DNA of 32,516 bases from Paenibacillus dendritiformis (GTDB lineage: Bacteria; Bacillota; Bacilli; Paenibacillales; Paenibacillaceae): positions 1 through 32,516 of the forward strand of contig NZ_LDIG01000173.1 in assembly GCF_015845845.1 (NCBI RefSeq). Reading direction: 5' to 3'. Position numbers and translations under genes: made by a program. Below are positions 22,916 through 30,934 of the stretch, one piece after another. Numbering within the stretch: the first letter of the stretch is position 1; the number at the start of each line of letters is the position of its first letter. A model generated the notes under the pieces. It was not told where the DNA came from, did not search any database, and saw nothing but the letters and a program-made list of their open reading frames with translations.

Positions 22916-24814
22916 TCAACCACCGGCACGCAGCAGTCCGGCTTCGCGCCCGACGTTCGCGGCCGACTGGCGATCGCGCACGCCGAGCTTCGCGTACAGC
23001 GAGGAGATGTAATTGCGGACGGTTCCCTCCGACAAATACAACCGCTCGGCAATTTGGCGGTACTTCAAGCCCTGCGCCAGGCCGTCCAGCACCTCGCGCT
23101 CCCGCGCGGTCAACCCGAACGGGTCCCCGGCCGCATCGGGTTCGGGCGGAACGTCCCGCGCTTTTCGCTCCTCCTCAGACTGCCGCAGCCGCTTCATCTG
23201 CGCGATAAGCGTGCGCGCCATCGCTTGATCGACCAAGGTTCCTCCTTGATACAGCATGCGCTCGCTCGCCAGCAGCTCCCGGGGATGAATCGATTTGAGC
23301 AAATATCCTTCCGCGCCGGCCTCGATCGCGGCGACCGCCAAATCGACCTCGTCCACGGTCGTAATCAGAATGACCTTCACCTGCGGATAGCGTGCCTTCA
23401 CCTCCCTCGTGCAGGCCAGCCCGTCCATCTCGGGCATGCGGACATCCATCAGCAGCACATCGGGCAGCTCCCGCTCCAGCATGGCGAGAACCTCTTTTCC
23501 ATGAGCTGCCGTCCCCATCACCTCGATGCCGTCTTCCTGGCCGAACAGGAAATGGAGGCTCTCTCTGACCAACTGCTCATCATCGGCGAGAAGAATGCGA
23601 AGCGGACCCTCTTCCTTCCCGGGAGACACATTCGGCAGCGGCAGCGCACAGCGCACCGAGGTGCCGGACTCCCGCCCGGAATGAATATCCAATGAACCGC
23701 CATAGGCCTGCAGCCGTTCGCGCATCGAGGATAGCCCAAAACCCGGCTCCTGTTGCGCCATTCCCCGTCCGTCATCCCGAATCCGCACCGCAACCTCATC
23801 CTTCGTATAGGTTAGCAGGCAGTCTACCTGCTGGGCATGACCATGCTTGACCGCGTTCGTCATCGCTTCCTGGGCGCAGCGGATAAGCAGCAGCTTATGC
23901 GAGGAAGAGACGGGCAGCCGCTTCCCCTCCACCGCGAACGTGCCCGCAATCCCGGTATTCTGCTGGATCTGAGCCGTAATCCGGCGTAGCGCCGCCCCCA
24001 GTTCTTCCCCGTCTTCCGGCGCCAGACCGTGAATATGGTTGCGAATGGAACCGAAGCTGGCTCTCGCATGCTCCAGCAGCAAGCCCAACCGCTGCTGCGC
24101 CTGCCCGGGATCGCGCGCGATTGCCGACTGCACCGTCTCCAGCCCCATCATCAGCGAGACATGGGCATGTCCGATCGCGTCATGCAGCTCCGCCGCCACC
24201 CGGGAACGTTCCTCCTGCAGCGTCAGACGCTCCACCTGCTCGGCATACTGCCGGATGACCCGGTACTGCCGCTCATTGTCGTGAAGCAGCTGCTGCAATC
24301 GCGATTGGGTATGGACAAGGAGATTGAAGCCGATGCCAATCCCGTACAGCACAAAATGATTCACGCTCTGATCGACGGCTTGGGGCACGGACAATTTGCC
24401 GCTGAACAGCCCCATAAGGGGGAACAAGATCAGAATGTGAGCCGACCAGCGGACGGAACGCGTCGTTGCCAGATACCCCGCGAGCAGCGTGGCCAGCACC
24501 ATATTGTCGAGATACTCTCCGGAGGAGAAATGCATCATCACATTGATGCTGCCGAAGCCGATTATTTCCGAGGCAATAAACCTTTCCGCCCGAATATGCG
24601 ACGGCCGCCAGAACAGCAGCGGAACGAGGCTGGCGATGAGAAAAAGCGTTACCGCGGGCCATTTCGGATCGTCCGCCACAGCCGAGAACCCGGCCACATA
24701 GATAGCGCTTGTCGCGATCCAGAACAAGTACAATCCAAATAATGACCAATCTATCCACTGCCATGGACGATCATGGGCGATCCGATCAGGCAGTGACAAT
24801 CGTTGTCTATCCAT
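22916..24814 (-). CDS. Fused sensor histidine kinase and NarL/LuxR-type response regulator
   Basis: One continuous frame of 632 residues from an ATG at 24814 with AAGGAG 7 nt upstream. The N-terminus has about five membrane segments (to about 165). A HisKA_3 dimerisation helix follows with the phospho-acceptor His211 in EERSRVAAELHDAIGHAH, then the ATPase domain (N-box EAMTNAVKHG, G-box DDGRG at 347-351, GFGLSSMRERL). After the linker NVSPGKEEG a full receiver begins (RILLADDEQ, phospho-acceptor D457 in LLMDVRMPEMDG). The C-terminal LuxR-type HTH is LTAREREVLDGLAQGLKYRQIAERLYLSEGTV. These parts are normally two adjacent genes (LiaS/LiaR or DesK/DesR type). The signal is unknown; the divergent CPBP protease gene is the nearest candidate target. 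Confidence 0.92.
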   Translation of the reverse strand: MDRQRLSLPDRIAHDRPWQWIDWSLFGLYLFWIATSAIYVAGFSAVADDPKWPAVTLFLIASLVPLLFWRPSHIRAERFIASEIIGFGSINVMMHFSSGEYLDNMVLATLLAGYLATTRSVRWSAHILILFPLMGLFSGKLSVPQAVDQSVNHFVLYGIGIGFNLLVHTQSRLQQLLHDNERQYRVIRQYAEQVERLTLQEERSRVAAELHDAIGHAHVSLMMGLETVQSAIARDPGQAQQRLGLLLEHARASFGSIRNHIHGLAPEDGEELGAALRRITAQIQQNTGIAGTFAVEGKRLPVSSSHKLLLIRCAQEAMTNAVKHGHAQQVDCLLTYTKDEVAVRIRDDGRGMAQQEPGFGLSSMRERLQAYGGSLDIHSGRESGTSVRCALPLPNVSPGKEEGPLRILLADDEQLVRESLHFLFGQEDGIEVMGTAAHGKEVLAMLERELPDVLLMDVRMPEMDGLACTREVKARYPQVKVILITTVDEVDLAVAAIEAGAEGYLLKSIHPRELLASERMLYQGGTLVDQAMARTLIAQMKRLRQSEEERKARDVPPEPDAAGDPFGLTAREREVLDGLAQGLKYRQIAERLYLSEGTVRNYISSLYAKLGVRDRQSAANVGREAGLLRAGG

Positions 24815-24940
24815 GAGCTGCTCCTTTTTCACCATCATATATTCGTATGGCCACAGACACGATATTCCTCACTATGACTGCGTTCCCCCATTGTAATATG
24901 CTGTCTCTGCGAACAAAAGAAAAACTTTGGAGGAATGCAT

Positions 24941-25768
24941 ATGTTTCCACGAATGAATGACACCATGAAAGCTCTCGCGTATGCGGTGCTCGTGCTGCTG
25001 ATCGGCATCGGCTTCGCCTTCCTGCCGCAGGTGAATACGCTGCTCTATATGTCGACGCCCGCTGTCGCCGCGCTTCTGATGATGCTCCTCGTAACCGGAG
25101 AAGGGTGGCGAAAGCAGGGCTGGGCTCAACTGGGCCTGTTCCGGTTCGGCTGGAGGGGGATGCTCCCTGCCTTGGCGATCCCTATCGCCATTATGCTCCT
25201 GAGCTATGGGACGGCCTGGCTGGCCGGTCTCGCGGACGTCCGTATCCCCGGCCAGTTCGGCGGTTATCCCTGGAGCTATTCCCCGCTCATCCTCTTCGTC
25301 ATGTTCCTCGGAAATATCGTGACGACCTCGCTGGGCGAAGAATTGGGCTGGCGCGGATATTGGCTTCCGGCGCTTGTCCGGTCCTTTGGGGAGCGTCGCG
25401 CCTATCTGTTCAACGGCTTCGTCCACGGCCTATGGCATCTGCCGATCATGTGGCTGACCGGGTTGTATCACTCGGAGCAAGCGCTCTGGTTCGCTTCGCT
25501 TATGATTGTGCTTAGCTGCATCGCCCTCGCTCCGGTTGTCGGCAGCTTGCGGATGCGCACGGACAGCGTCTTGCCGGCCTCTGTGCTGCATACGGCGCAT
25601 AATCTGTCCTGGAATGTGCTGTCCGGCCTTACTGCCGCCAGTTCCCCGCTTGTCTACTATATTAGCGGGGACAACAGTATCCTGATCACACTCTGCTATG
25701 GAATGATAAGTATGCTCGTATGGGCACGCTCCGGAACGGCACGCGCCGCCCAATCCGTCAACCATTGA
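24941..25768 (+). CDS. CPBP-family intramembrane metalloprotease
   Basis: The ATG at 24941 is chosen because GGAGG lies 8 nt upstream; an ATG at 24935 is too close. The 275-residue protein has about seven membrane segments. The CPBP (formerly Abi/CAAX) motifs are present: TSLGEELGWRGYW (EExxxR), FNGFVHGLWHLP (FxxxH) and SVLHTAHNLSWN. Such proteases cleave prenylated or membrane substrates in eukaryotes, and in Firmicutes are linked to bacteriocin self-immunity and membrane-protein turnover. It is divergent from the fused sensor-regulator gene, a layout that often means regulation by it. Confidence 0.9.
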   Translation: MFPRMNDTMKALAYAVLVLLIGIGFAFLPQVNTLLYMSTPAVAALLMMLLVTGEGWRKQGWAQLGLFRFGWRGMLPALAIPIAIMLLSYGTAWLAGLADVRIPGQFGGYPWSYSPLILFVMFLGNIVTTSLGEELGWRGYWLPALVRSFGERRAYLFNGFVHGLWHLPIMWLTGLYHSEQALWFASLMIVLSCIALAPVVGSLRMRTDSVLPASVLHTAHNLSWNVLSGLTAASSPLVYYISGDNSILITLCYGMISMLVWARSGTARAAQSVNH

Positions 25769-25799
25769 CCTTCGGCATCCAATTTGTGGATAATGCAAC

Positions 25800-25907
25800 A
25801 ACCGGATCATCAAGCAGGAAGGCCTTTATCTGGCGCTGATCATTTCGGAAAAAGCGGAAGATGTCGAGAAAGCATTCACAGCAGCGCTGAAGCCGGACGG
25901 CAAGTAA
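25800..25907 (+). pseudogene. C-terminal remnant, possibly of a DUF4358 lipoprotein
   Basis: A short frame reads RIIKQEGLYLALIISEKAEDVEKAFTAALKPDGK and stops at 25905-25907, 54 nt before the MBOAT gene. The pattern (IKQ.GLYLALIIS..AEDVEKAF) resembles the end of DUF4358 proteins, which often neighbour MBOAT and DHHW genes in Firmicutes. Upstream in frame is an immediate stop and then the CPBP gene, so about 120 residues with the signal peptide are missing. The family call is tentative. Confidence 0.4.
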
Positions 25908-25961
25908 TGTTCCCGCCTTGCGCATGCGCATGCCGGCAGACTTGGAGGGGAGGAACGGCAA

Positions 25962-27371
25962 GTGGTATTTAGCTCGATCGTCTTTCTGTTTACGTTTCTC
26001 CCCGCGGCGCTGCTGCTCCACTATGCGTCTCCCCGGCGCGGGAAGAACGCGGCGCTCTTGCTTATCAGTCTTCTTTTCTATGCGTGGGGCGAGCCGGTAT
26101 ATATTGTGCTGCTGCTGTTCTCCTCCGTCACCGATTATGCGAACGGACTTCTGATTGAGCGGTTCCGGGGCAGAGCGGGGCTGCAGCGCCTCACGCTCAT
26201 TTTCTCCCTCGCGGTGAATGTGGGCGTGCTTTGCTTTTTCAAATATGCCGATTTCCTGATCCATTCGCTGAACGGCGCATTCGGGACGTCGATCGCTCCG
26301 CTTGATCTGCCGCTTCCGATCGGGATCTCCTTCTATACGTTCCAGACGATGTCCTACACGATTGACGTATACCGCGGCCGATGCAAAGCCCAGCGCAGCT
26401 TTATCGATTTTGCCGCCTTCGTGTCGATGTTCCCCCAGCTTGTCGCCGGGCCTATCGTGCGCTACGACGAGGTGGAGAAGCAACTGGCAGAGCGAATCAT
26501 CAACCTGGAGCAGTTCGGATACGGGGTAAGGCGCTTTATTATCGGACTGGGCAAAAAGGTGCTGCTTGCCAACAATATCGGCATGCTGTGGGATATGAGC
26601 CGCAGCGGAATCGATGATCTGACGACGGCGGGCGCATGGATGGGCATCATCGCTTTCGCGTTTCAGATTTATTTCGACTTCAGCGGGTATTCCGATATGG
26701 CCATCGGACTGGGAAGCATGCTCGGCTTTCGCTTTCCGGAGAACTTTAACTATCCGTATATCTCCGCCAGCGCTTCGGAATTTTGGCGCCGCTGGCATAT
26801 GACGCTTGGCTCCTGGTTCCGGGACTATGTCTATTTCCCGTTGGGCGGAAGCCGCACCAGCAAGCCCAGGCTCATGTTGAATCTGTTTGTCGTCTGGTTC
26901 CTGACCGGATTATGGCATGGCGCGAGTTGGAATTTTGTGTTGTGGGGCCTCTATTTCGGCCTGCTGATCGGGTTGGAGAAGCTGTGTCTGGGAGCATGGC
27001 TGGAACGGCTGTGGCGGCCGGTCAGGCATGCTTACCTGATCATGGCGGCCCTCTTCGGCTGGGTGCTGTTCGGAGTCGAAGACATCGCTTCGATCGCGAA
27101 CTATATGGGAACGATGCTTGGACTCGGAGACAGCGTTCTTCTCAATGGAACCGATATGTACAATCTGCGGAATTACGGCTTGCTGCTAATCGTCCTTGTC
27201 ATCAGCGCGACGCCTCTCGCCGCCCGGGCGACTGCCCTGCTGCAGCGCCGGCCCGCCCTGCAAGCCGCCGTCTCGGCGGCCGATTACGCGCTGCTCGCCG
27301 GAATGCTGTTCGCGAGTACCGCTTATTTGATTGACGGAACGTATAACCCCTTTCTCTATTTCCGGTTCTAA
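25962..27371 (+). CDS. MBOAT-family O-acyltransferase (AlgI-like)
   Basis: This 469-residue polytopic membrane protein is predicted to pass acyl groups across the membrane for O-acetylation of an envelope polymer. The GTG start at 25962 has GGGGAGG upstream, 7 nt away. Family blocks are LPIGISFYTFQTMSYTIDVYRG, FPQLVAGPIVRY, FQIYFDFSGYSDMAIGLG, FWRRWHMTLGSWFRDYVYFPLGGSR, and LTGLWHGASWNFVLWG with the catalytic His319. It lies 42 nt before the DHHW gene, as in AlgI-AlgJ-like pairs. The polymer target cannot be told from sequence; no polysaccharide synthesis genes adjoin it. Confidence 0.95.
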   Translation: MVFSSIVFLFTFLPAALLLHYASPRRGKNAALLLISLLFYAWGEPVYIVLLLFSSVTDYANGLLIERFRGRAGLQRLTLIFSLAVNVGVLCFFKYADFLIHSLNGAFGTSIAPLDLPLPIGISFYTFQTMSYTIDVYRGRCKAQRSFIDFAAFVSMFPQLVAGPIVRYDEVEKQLAERIINLEQFGYGVRRFIIGLGKKVLLANNIGMLWDMSRSGIDDLTTAGAWMGIIAFAFQIYFDFSGYSDMAIGLGSMLGFRFPENFNYPYISASASEFWRRWHMTLGSWFRDYVYFPLGGSRTSKPRLMLNLFVVWFLTGLWHGASWNFVLWGLYFGLLIGLEKLCLGAWLERLWRPVRHAYLIMAALFGWVLFGVEDIASIANYMGTMLGLGDSVLLNGTDMYNLRNYGLLLIVLVISATPLAARATALLQRRPALQAAVSAADYALLAGMLFASTAYLIDGTYNPFLYFRF

Positions 27372-27413
27372 CGGCAAGGCCTATCCCTATTATCTCAGGA
27401 AGGAGGATGGAAC

Positions 27414-28541
27414 ATGACCAACAGACGCGCCGCCTGGCTGACGGCCGGCTTTCTCGCCTATATCGCCGTGCTCAGCCTGTGGAGCATCGCGCAGCCGGAC
27501 CGCAAACTGTCCGAGTTCGAGAACCGGTCGCTTCAGCAGTTCCCTTCCTTCTCCGCCGCGAAGCTCCGGGATGGGCGCTATACGGCGCAGTTAGGGAATT
27601 ACTTCGCCGATCAATTCGCTGCGCGCGACGCTTGGGTCGGCCTCAAGTCGGATTTGGAGCGCCTTAGCGGGAAGACGGAGAATCGTCAAGTCTTTTTTGG
27701 CAAAGACGATTATTTATTTGAGCGCTTCCAGACGCCCGGGGCGCAGTACGAAGCCAATATGGACGAGATCCGGCGGTTCGCCGCCCGGCATGCCGGCGTC
27801 ACGATGCATATGCTGCTCGTCCCTTATTCGCAAGCCGTGTACGCCGATAAGCTTCCGGCATACGCCGAGGGGACAAGCTATGATACCGCGGAATTCATTC
27901 GCGGCACATATGAAGCGCTGGGCACTGCTGTGAAGCCCGTATCCGTCCTGGATGCGCTGAGACAGCGCAAGTCCGATTCTCTCTTCTTCCGCACCGACCA
28001 TCATTGGACGATGCGCGGCGCTTATTGGGGATATGCGGAATTCGCCCGCGCGGCCGGCTTTGAACCGGTCCCGTTGGAGAGCATGTCGTCGCGCGTTATC
28101 AGCAGCGGCTTTTACGGAACCTATTACACGAAGGCGAACCATCGCCATCTGCCCCCGGACAAGCTGGAGCTGCTGGACCAGGCCCTTCCGCCCTATACGG
28201 TCTGTTACTCGGACGCCTCCGCTTGCTCGGGTTCCTTCTATCATATGGAGGCGCTGTCCGAACGCGATCATTATCAGGTGTTCTTCAACGGCAACCACGC
28301 ATGGACGACGATAGAGACGGGGGCCGGGACCGGCCGCAGCATTGTCATATTCAAAGATTCGTATGCCAACGCGTTCGTTCCGCTGCTCGCGCAGCACTAT
28401 TCCAGCATCCATATGATTGACCTGCGTTTTTTCCATGAATCGGCAGACGACTATCTGTCCAGGCATCGCTTCGATCACATTCTGTTCCTGTATGGGGTGA
28501 AGACAGTGGCGGAAGAGGATGTTTTCAAATGGCTCAATTAA
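27414..28541 (+). CDS. DHHW-family protein (AlgJ/AlgX-like acetylation partner)
   Basis: The 375-residue protein has an uncleaved or signal-type N-terminal helix (AAWLTAGFLAYIAVLSLWSIA), which would place the rest outside the membrane. It carries the signature TDHHWTMRGAYWGY (D195-H196-H197-W198) and a C-terminal SGNH-like serine block IVIFKDSYANAFVPLLAQHY. This fits proteins that work with MBOAT acyltransferases to esterify exported polysaccharides or wall polymers. The ATG has AAGGAGG upstream. It shares the operon with the MBOAT gene; after it a new promoter drives the aminopeptidase gene. Confidence 0.92.
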   Translation: MTNRRAAWLTAGFLAYIAVLSLWSIAQPDRKLSEFENRSLQQFPSFSAAKLRDGRYTAQLGNYFADQFAARDAWVGLKSDLERLSGKTENRQVFFGKDDYLFERFQTPGAQYEANMDEIRRFAARHAGVTMHMLLVPYSQAVYADKLPAYAEGTSYDTAEFIRGTYEALGTAVKPVSVLDALRQRKSDSLFFRTDHHWTMRGAYWGYAEFARAAGFEPVPLESMSSRVISSGFYGTYYTKANHRHLPPDKLELLDQALPPYTVCYSDASACSGSFYHMEALSERDHYQVFFNGNHAWTTIETGAGTGRSIVIFKDSYANAFVPLLAQHYSSIHMIDLRFFHESADDYLSRHRFDHILFLYGVKTVAEEDVFKWLN

Positions 28542-28567
28542 TCGCGAGCTTACTTCCCGCCGGGTTT

Positions 28568-28596
28568 TTGATTGCATCGCGGAAATGAGTTATATT
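28568..28596 (+). promoter_or_regulatory. Promoter of the M29 aminopeptidase gene
   Basis: TTGATT (28568-28573), 17-nt spacer, TATATT (28591-28596), 37 nt before the start codon. Confidence 0.72.
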
Positions 28597-28633
28597 GGAA
28601 ACATAGGTTCATTTTATATCGAGGAGGATTCCG

Positions 28634-29872
28634 ATGACTGCAGCAACATTCGAACAGAATTTGAAAAAATATGCCAACCTCATCGTCAAGGTCGGCGTCA
28701 ACGTGCAGCCGGGACAGGAAGTGTATGTGTCGGCTTCCACCGAAGTCGCCCCGCTGGCCCGCCTGGTGGCGCGCGAAGCGTATGAAGCCGGCGCTTCCAA
28801 TGTCCATGTCGATTGGATCGACGAGGAGCTGTCCCGCTTGAAGTATGAAAAGGCCGCCGACGAAATGTTCACGGAATATCCGGAATACGAAGCACTTAAG
28901 CGGAACACGTTCGTCGACAAGCGGGCCGCCTTCATCGCTATCGTCTCGTCCAACCCGGATCTGCTCAAAGGAATCGATCCGAAGCGCATCGGCAACTTCC
29001 AAAAGGCTTCCGGCCAGGCGCTGGACCATTACCGCAAGGCGGTGCAATCGGACAAGGTCAGCTGGACGGTCGTCGGCGCAGCCAGCGCAGACTGGGCAGC
29101 CAAAGTGTTCCCGGACGCAGGACGCGAAGAAGCGGTAGAGAAGCTGTGGGACGCGATTTTCTCTTCCGTGCGTCTCTATGCGGACGATCCGGTCCAAGCC
29201 TGGGAAGAGCATAACGCCACCTTACATAAAAAGGTCGATATCTTGAACGGCCATCATTTCCACAAGCTGCATTACCGCGCTCCGGGAACCGACTTGACCA
29301 TTGAGCTTCCGGAGAAGCATGTGTGGGTCGGCGCAGGGAGCACCAACGAGAAGGAGATTCCGTTCATGGCGAACATGCCGACGGAGGAAGTGTTCACCGT
29401 GCCGAAAAAGGACGGCGTCAACGGATATGTATCCAGCACGAAGCCGCTCAGCTACGGCGGCAATCTGATCGACAACTTCAAACTCACCTTCGAGAACGGC
29501 CGCATCGTCAAAGTCGAAGCCGAGCAAGGCCAGGAGATTTTGCAGCATCTGGTCGATACGGACGAAGGCTCGCATTACTTGGGCGAGGTGGCGCTTGTGC
29601 CGCATCATTCTCCGATCTCGGAGTCCAATATTTTGTTCTACAATACGCTGTTCGACGAAAATGCCTCCAACCACCTGGCCATCGGCAGCGGCTACGCCTT
29701 CAACATTGAAGGCGGCAAAAAAATGTCCCGCGAAGAGCTGGATGCGAACGGCGTCAACAACAGCATCACGCATGTCGACTTCATGATCGGCTCCGCCGAG
29801 ATGGACATCGACGGCATCCTGAAGGATGGCACCGTGGTTCCGGTGTTCCGCAACGGCAACTGGGCCATCTAA
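28634..29872 (+). CDS. M29-family aminopeptidase (AmpS/PepS-like)
   Basis: A cytoplasmic metallo-aminopeptidase of 412 residues that trims N-terminal amino acids from peptides. The start ATG has GAGGAGG 6 nt upstream. Family blocks are KYANLIVKVGVNVQPGQEVYV at the N-terminus, the metal-site region FMANMPTEEVFTVPKKDGVNG, LGEVALVPHHSPISES, FYNTLFDENASNHLAIGSGY and NNSITHVDFMIGSAEMDIDG. It is monocistronic between its own promoter and a strong terminator. Confidence 0.96.
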   Translation: MTAATFEQNLKKYANLIVKVGVNVQPGQEVYVSASTEVAPLARLVAREAYEAGASNVHVDWIDEELSRLKYEKAADEMFTEYPEYEALKRNTFVDKRAAFIAIVSSNPDLLKGIDPKRIGNFQKASGQALDHYRKAVQSDKVSWTVVGAASADWAAKVFPDAGREEAVEKLWDAIFSSVRLYADDPVQAWEEHNATLHKKVDILNGHHFHKLHYRAPGTDLTIELPEKHVWVGAGSTNEKEIPFMANMPTEEVFTVPKKDGVNGYVSSTKPLSYGGNLIDNFKLTFENGRIVKVEAEQGQEILQHLVDTDEGSHYLGEVALVPHHSPISESNILFYNTLFDENASNHLAIGSGYAFNIEGGKKMSREELDANGVNNSITHVDFMIGSAEMDIDGILKDGTVVPVFRNGNWAI

Positions 29873-29901
29873 TCGCCTCGCCAAGCGAGCGATTCACAGA
29901 A

Positions 29902-29962
29902 CAGCGCCCCTGCGCCGGGCGGCCTGGAGACATTCTCGGGCCGCCCGCACGCAGGGGCGCTG
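29902..29962. terminator. Long bidirectional terminator after the aminopeptidase gene
   Basis: CAGCGCCCCTGCG and CGCAGGGGCGCTG pair perfectly over 13 bp, with an inner GGGCGGCC/GGCCGCCC stem, followed by TATTTCCTT on the plus strand. The 155-aa protein gene converges from the other side. Confidence 0.88.
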
Positions 29963-29979
29963 TATTTCCTTGCTTTCTT

Positions 29980-30447
29980 TTAGATCGTCTGCAAATCGGC
30001 GAAAAGGTGCTTCAACCCCTCTTCCTCGTCCACATGACGGGCAAGCTCCTCCGCCCTCATTTTATATCCGGCCGCGTCTTCGGCCTTGTTCATCAGGCTG
30101 GCAGCCCGCGCCAGCGCTTCATAAGCATAGGCGGTGTCGAATGCCCCCAGGCTGAACTTGCGGCAAATATCCATGCAGCGTCTGGCATGATACATGGACG
30201 GTTCCGCCATTCCCGCGACGGCATAGACGCGGGAGATCTGCCACTCTCCGCGGGCGAACTGGAGCTCGCATCCAACGACGCCCCAATGGTACCGCGATGC
30301 ATGCGCCGCATGGATCATCATATCGGTTTCCTCCGGCGTGCGATCCGTCTTCTCCATCCATTCCCATACCTTGTTGAATAATTGCTTTGCGCTTTGCTCA
30401 TGGCTATCCAGGTCGGTTTGCGCCGGATAGTTCATCATGGAGGTCAT
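29980..30447 (-). CDS. All-helical 155-aa protein, function unknown
   Basis: The ATG at 30447 is chosen because AAGGAG lies 8 nt upstream; an ATG at 30453 is too close. The protein is soluble and predicted all-helical with TPR-like spacing: MMIHAAHASRYHWGVVG, QISRVYAVAGMAEPSMYHARRCMDICRKF and AYEALARAASLMNKAEDAAGYKMRAEELA. I recognise a hypothetical-protein family with this HAAHASRYHWG motif but no function. It follows the broken DUF2167 gene by about 66 nt on the same strand. Confidence 0.85.
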   Translation of the reverse strand: MTSMMNYPAQTDLDSHEQSAKQLFNKVWEWMEKTDRTPEETDMMIHAAHASRYHWGVVGCELQFARGEWQISRVYAVAGMAEPSMYHARRCMDICRKFSLGAFDTAYAYEALARAASLMNKAEDAAGYKMRAEELARHVDEEEGLKHLFADLQTI

Positions 30448-30513
30448 GGACATTGCTCCTTCTTCTATTTGAGTGTTAAGCTGTCACGATTGTTGTGCCT
30501 GCTCTTGGCTCGG

Positions 30514-30934
30514 TTACGTTGCCGGCGGAGGCGGCGTATTGTTGTCCCGCACCGACTCGCTCTGAATCTCGTTCTGCATTTCATTTTGTGCTTCAGCAGG
30601 CTCTTCCTGTTTCTTTTTCTTGCCGGTGATGAGACGCCACACACCGACTATAGCCGCGACAATGACGATCCAGAACTTCTTCAGCACGGCCAGAAATCCG
30701 AGCTTCTTGGCGACCGCCAATCCGGCTCCGCCCAGCACGAGTCCGGTCAATCCGTATTCCGCTTTTTTGTCCGTTGATTTATCGAAGTCCTCATACCGCT
30801 TGCCTTGCGTTACCTGAAGGTAGACATCACCCGCTGCTCCAGCTCCTTCCGATCAGCCTGCAGATGCTCGGGATCGGAGACGAGGATAATCGATATATAA
30901 CCGGTCCGCGTCAACACGCGCATATTATAATTAA
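30514..30934 (-). pseudogene. DUF2167 membrane-protein gene, interrupted by IS1380 and frameshifted
   Basis: Read on the minus strand from the IS border, the first frame gives NYNMRVLTRTGYISIILVSDPEHLQADRKELEQRVMSTF and stops at 30812-30810. The next frame continues with VTQGKRYEDFDKSTDKKAEYGL, then a membrane segment (TGLVLGGAGLAVAKKLGFLAVLKKFWIVIVAAIVGVWRLITG) and a KKKK tail to 30514. Together this is the C-terminal half of DUF2167 proteins. The N-terminal half is separated by the IS1380 element at the TTAA site (30931-30934), and one base is missing or extra near 30812-30820. An intact start at codon MTGLV (30750) would make only the membrane tail. Confidence 0.8.
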
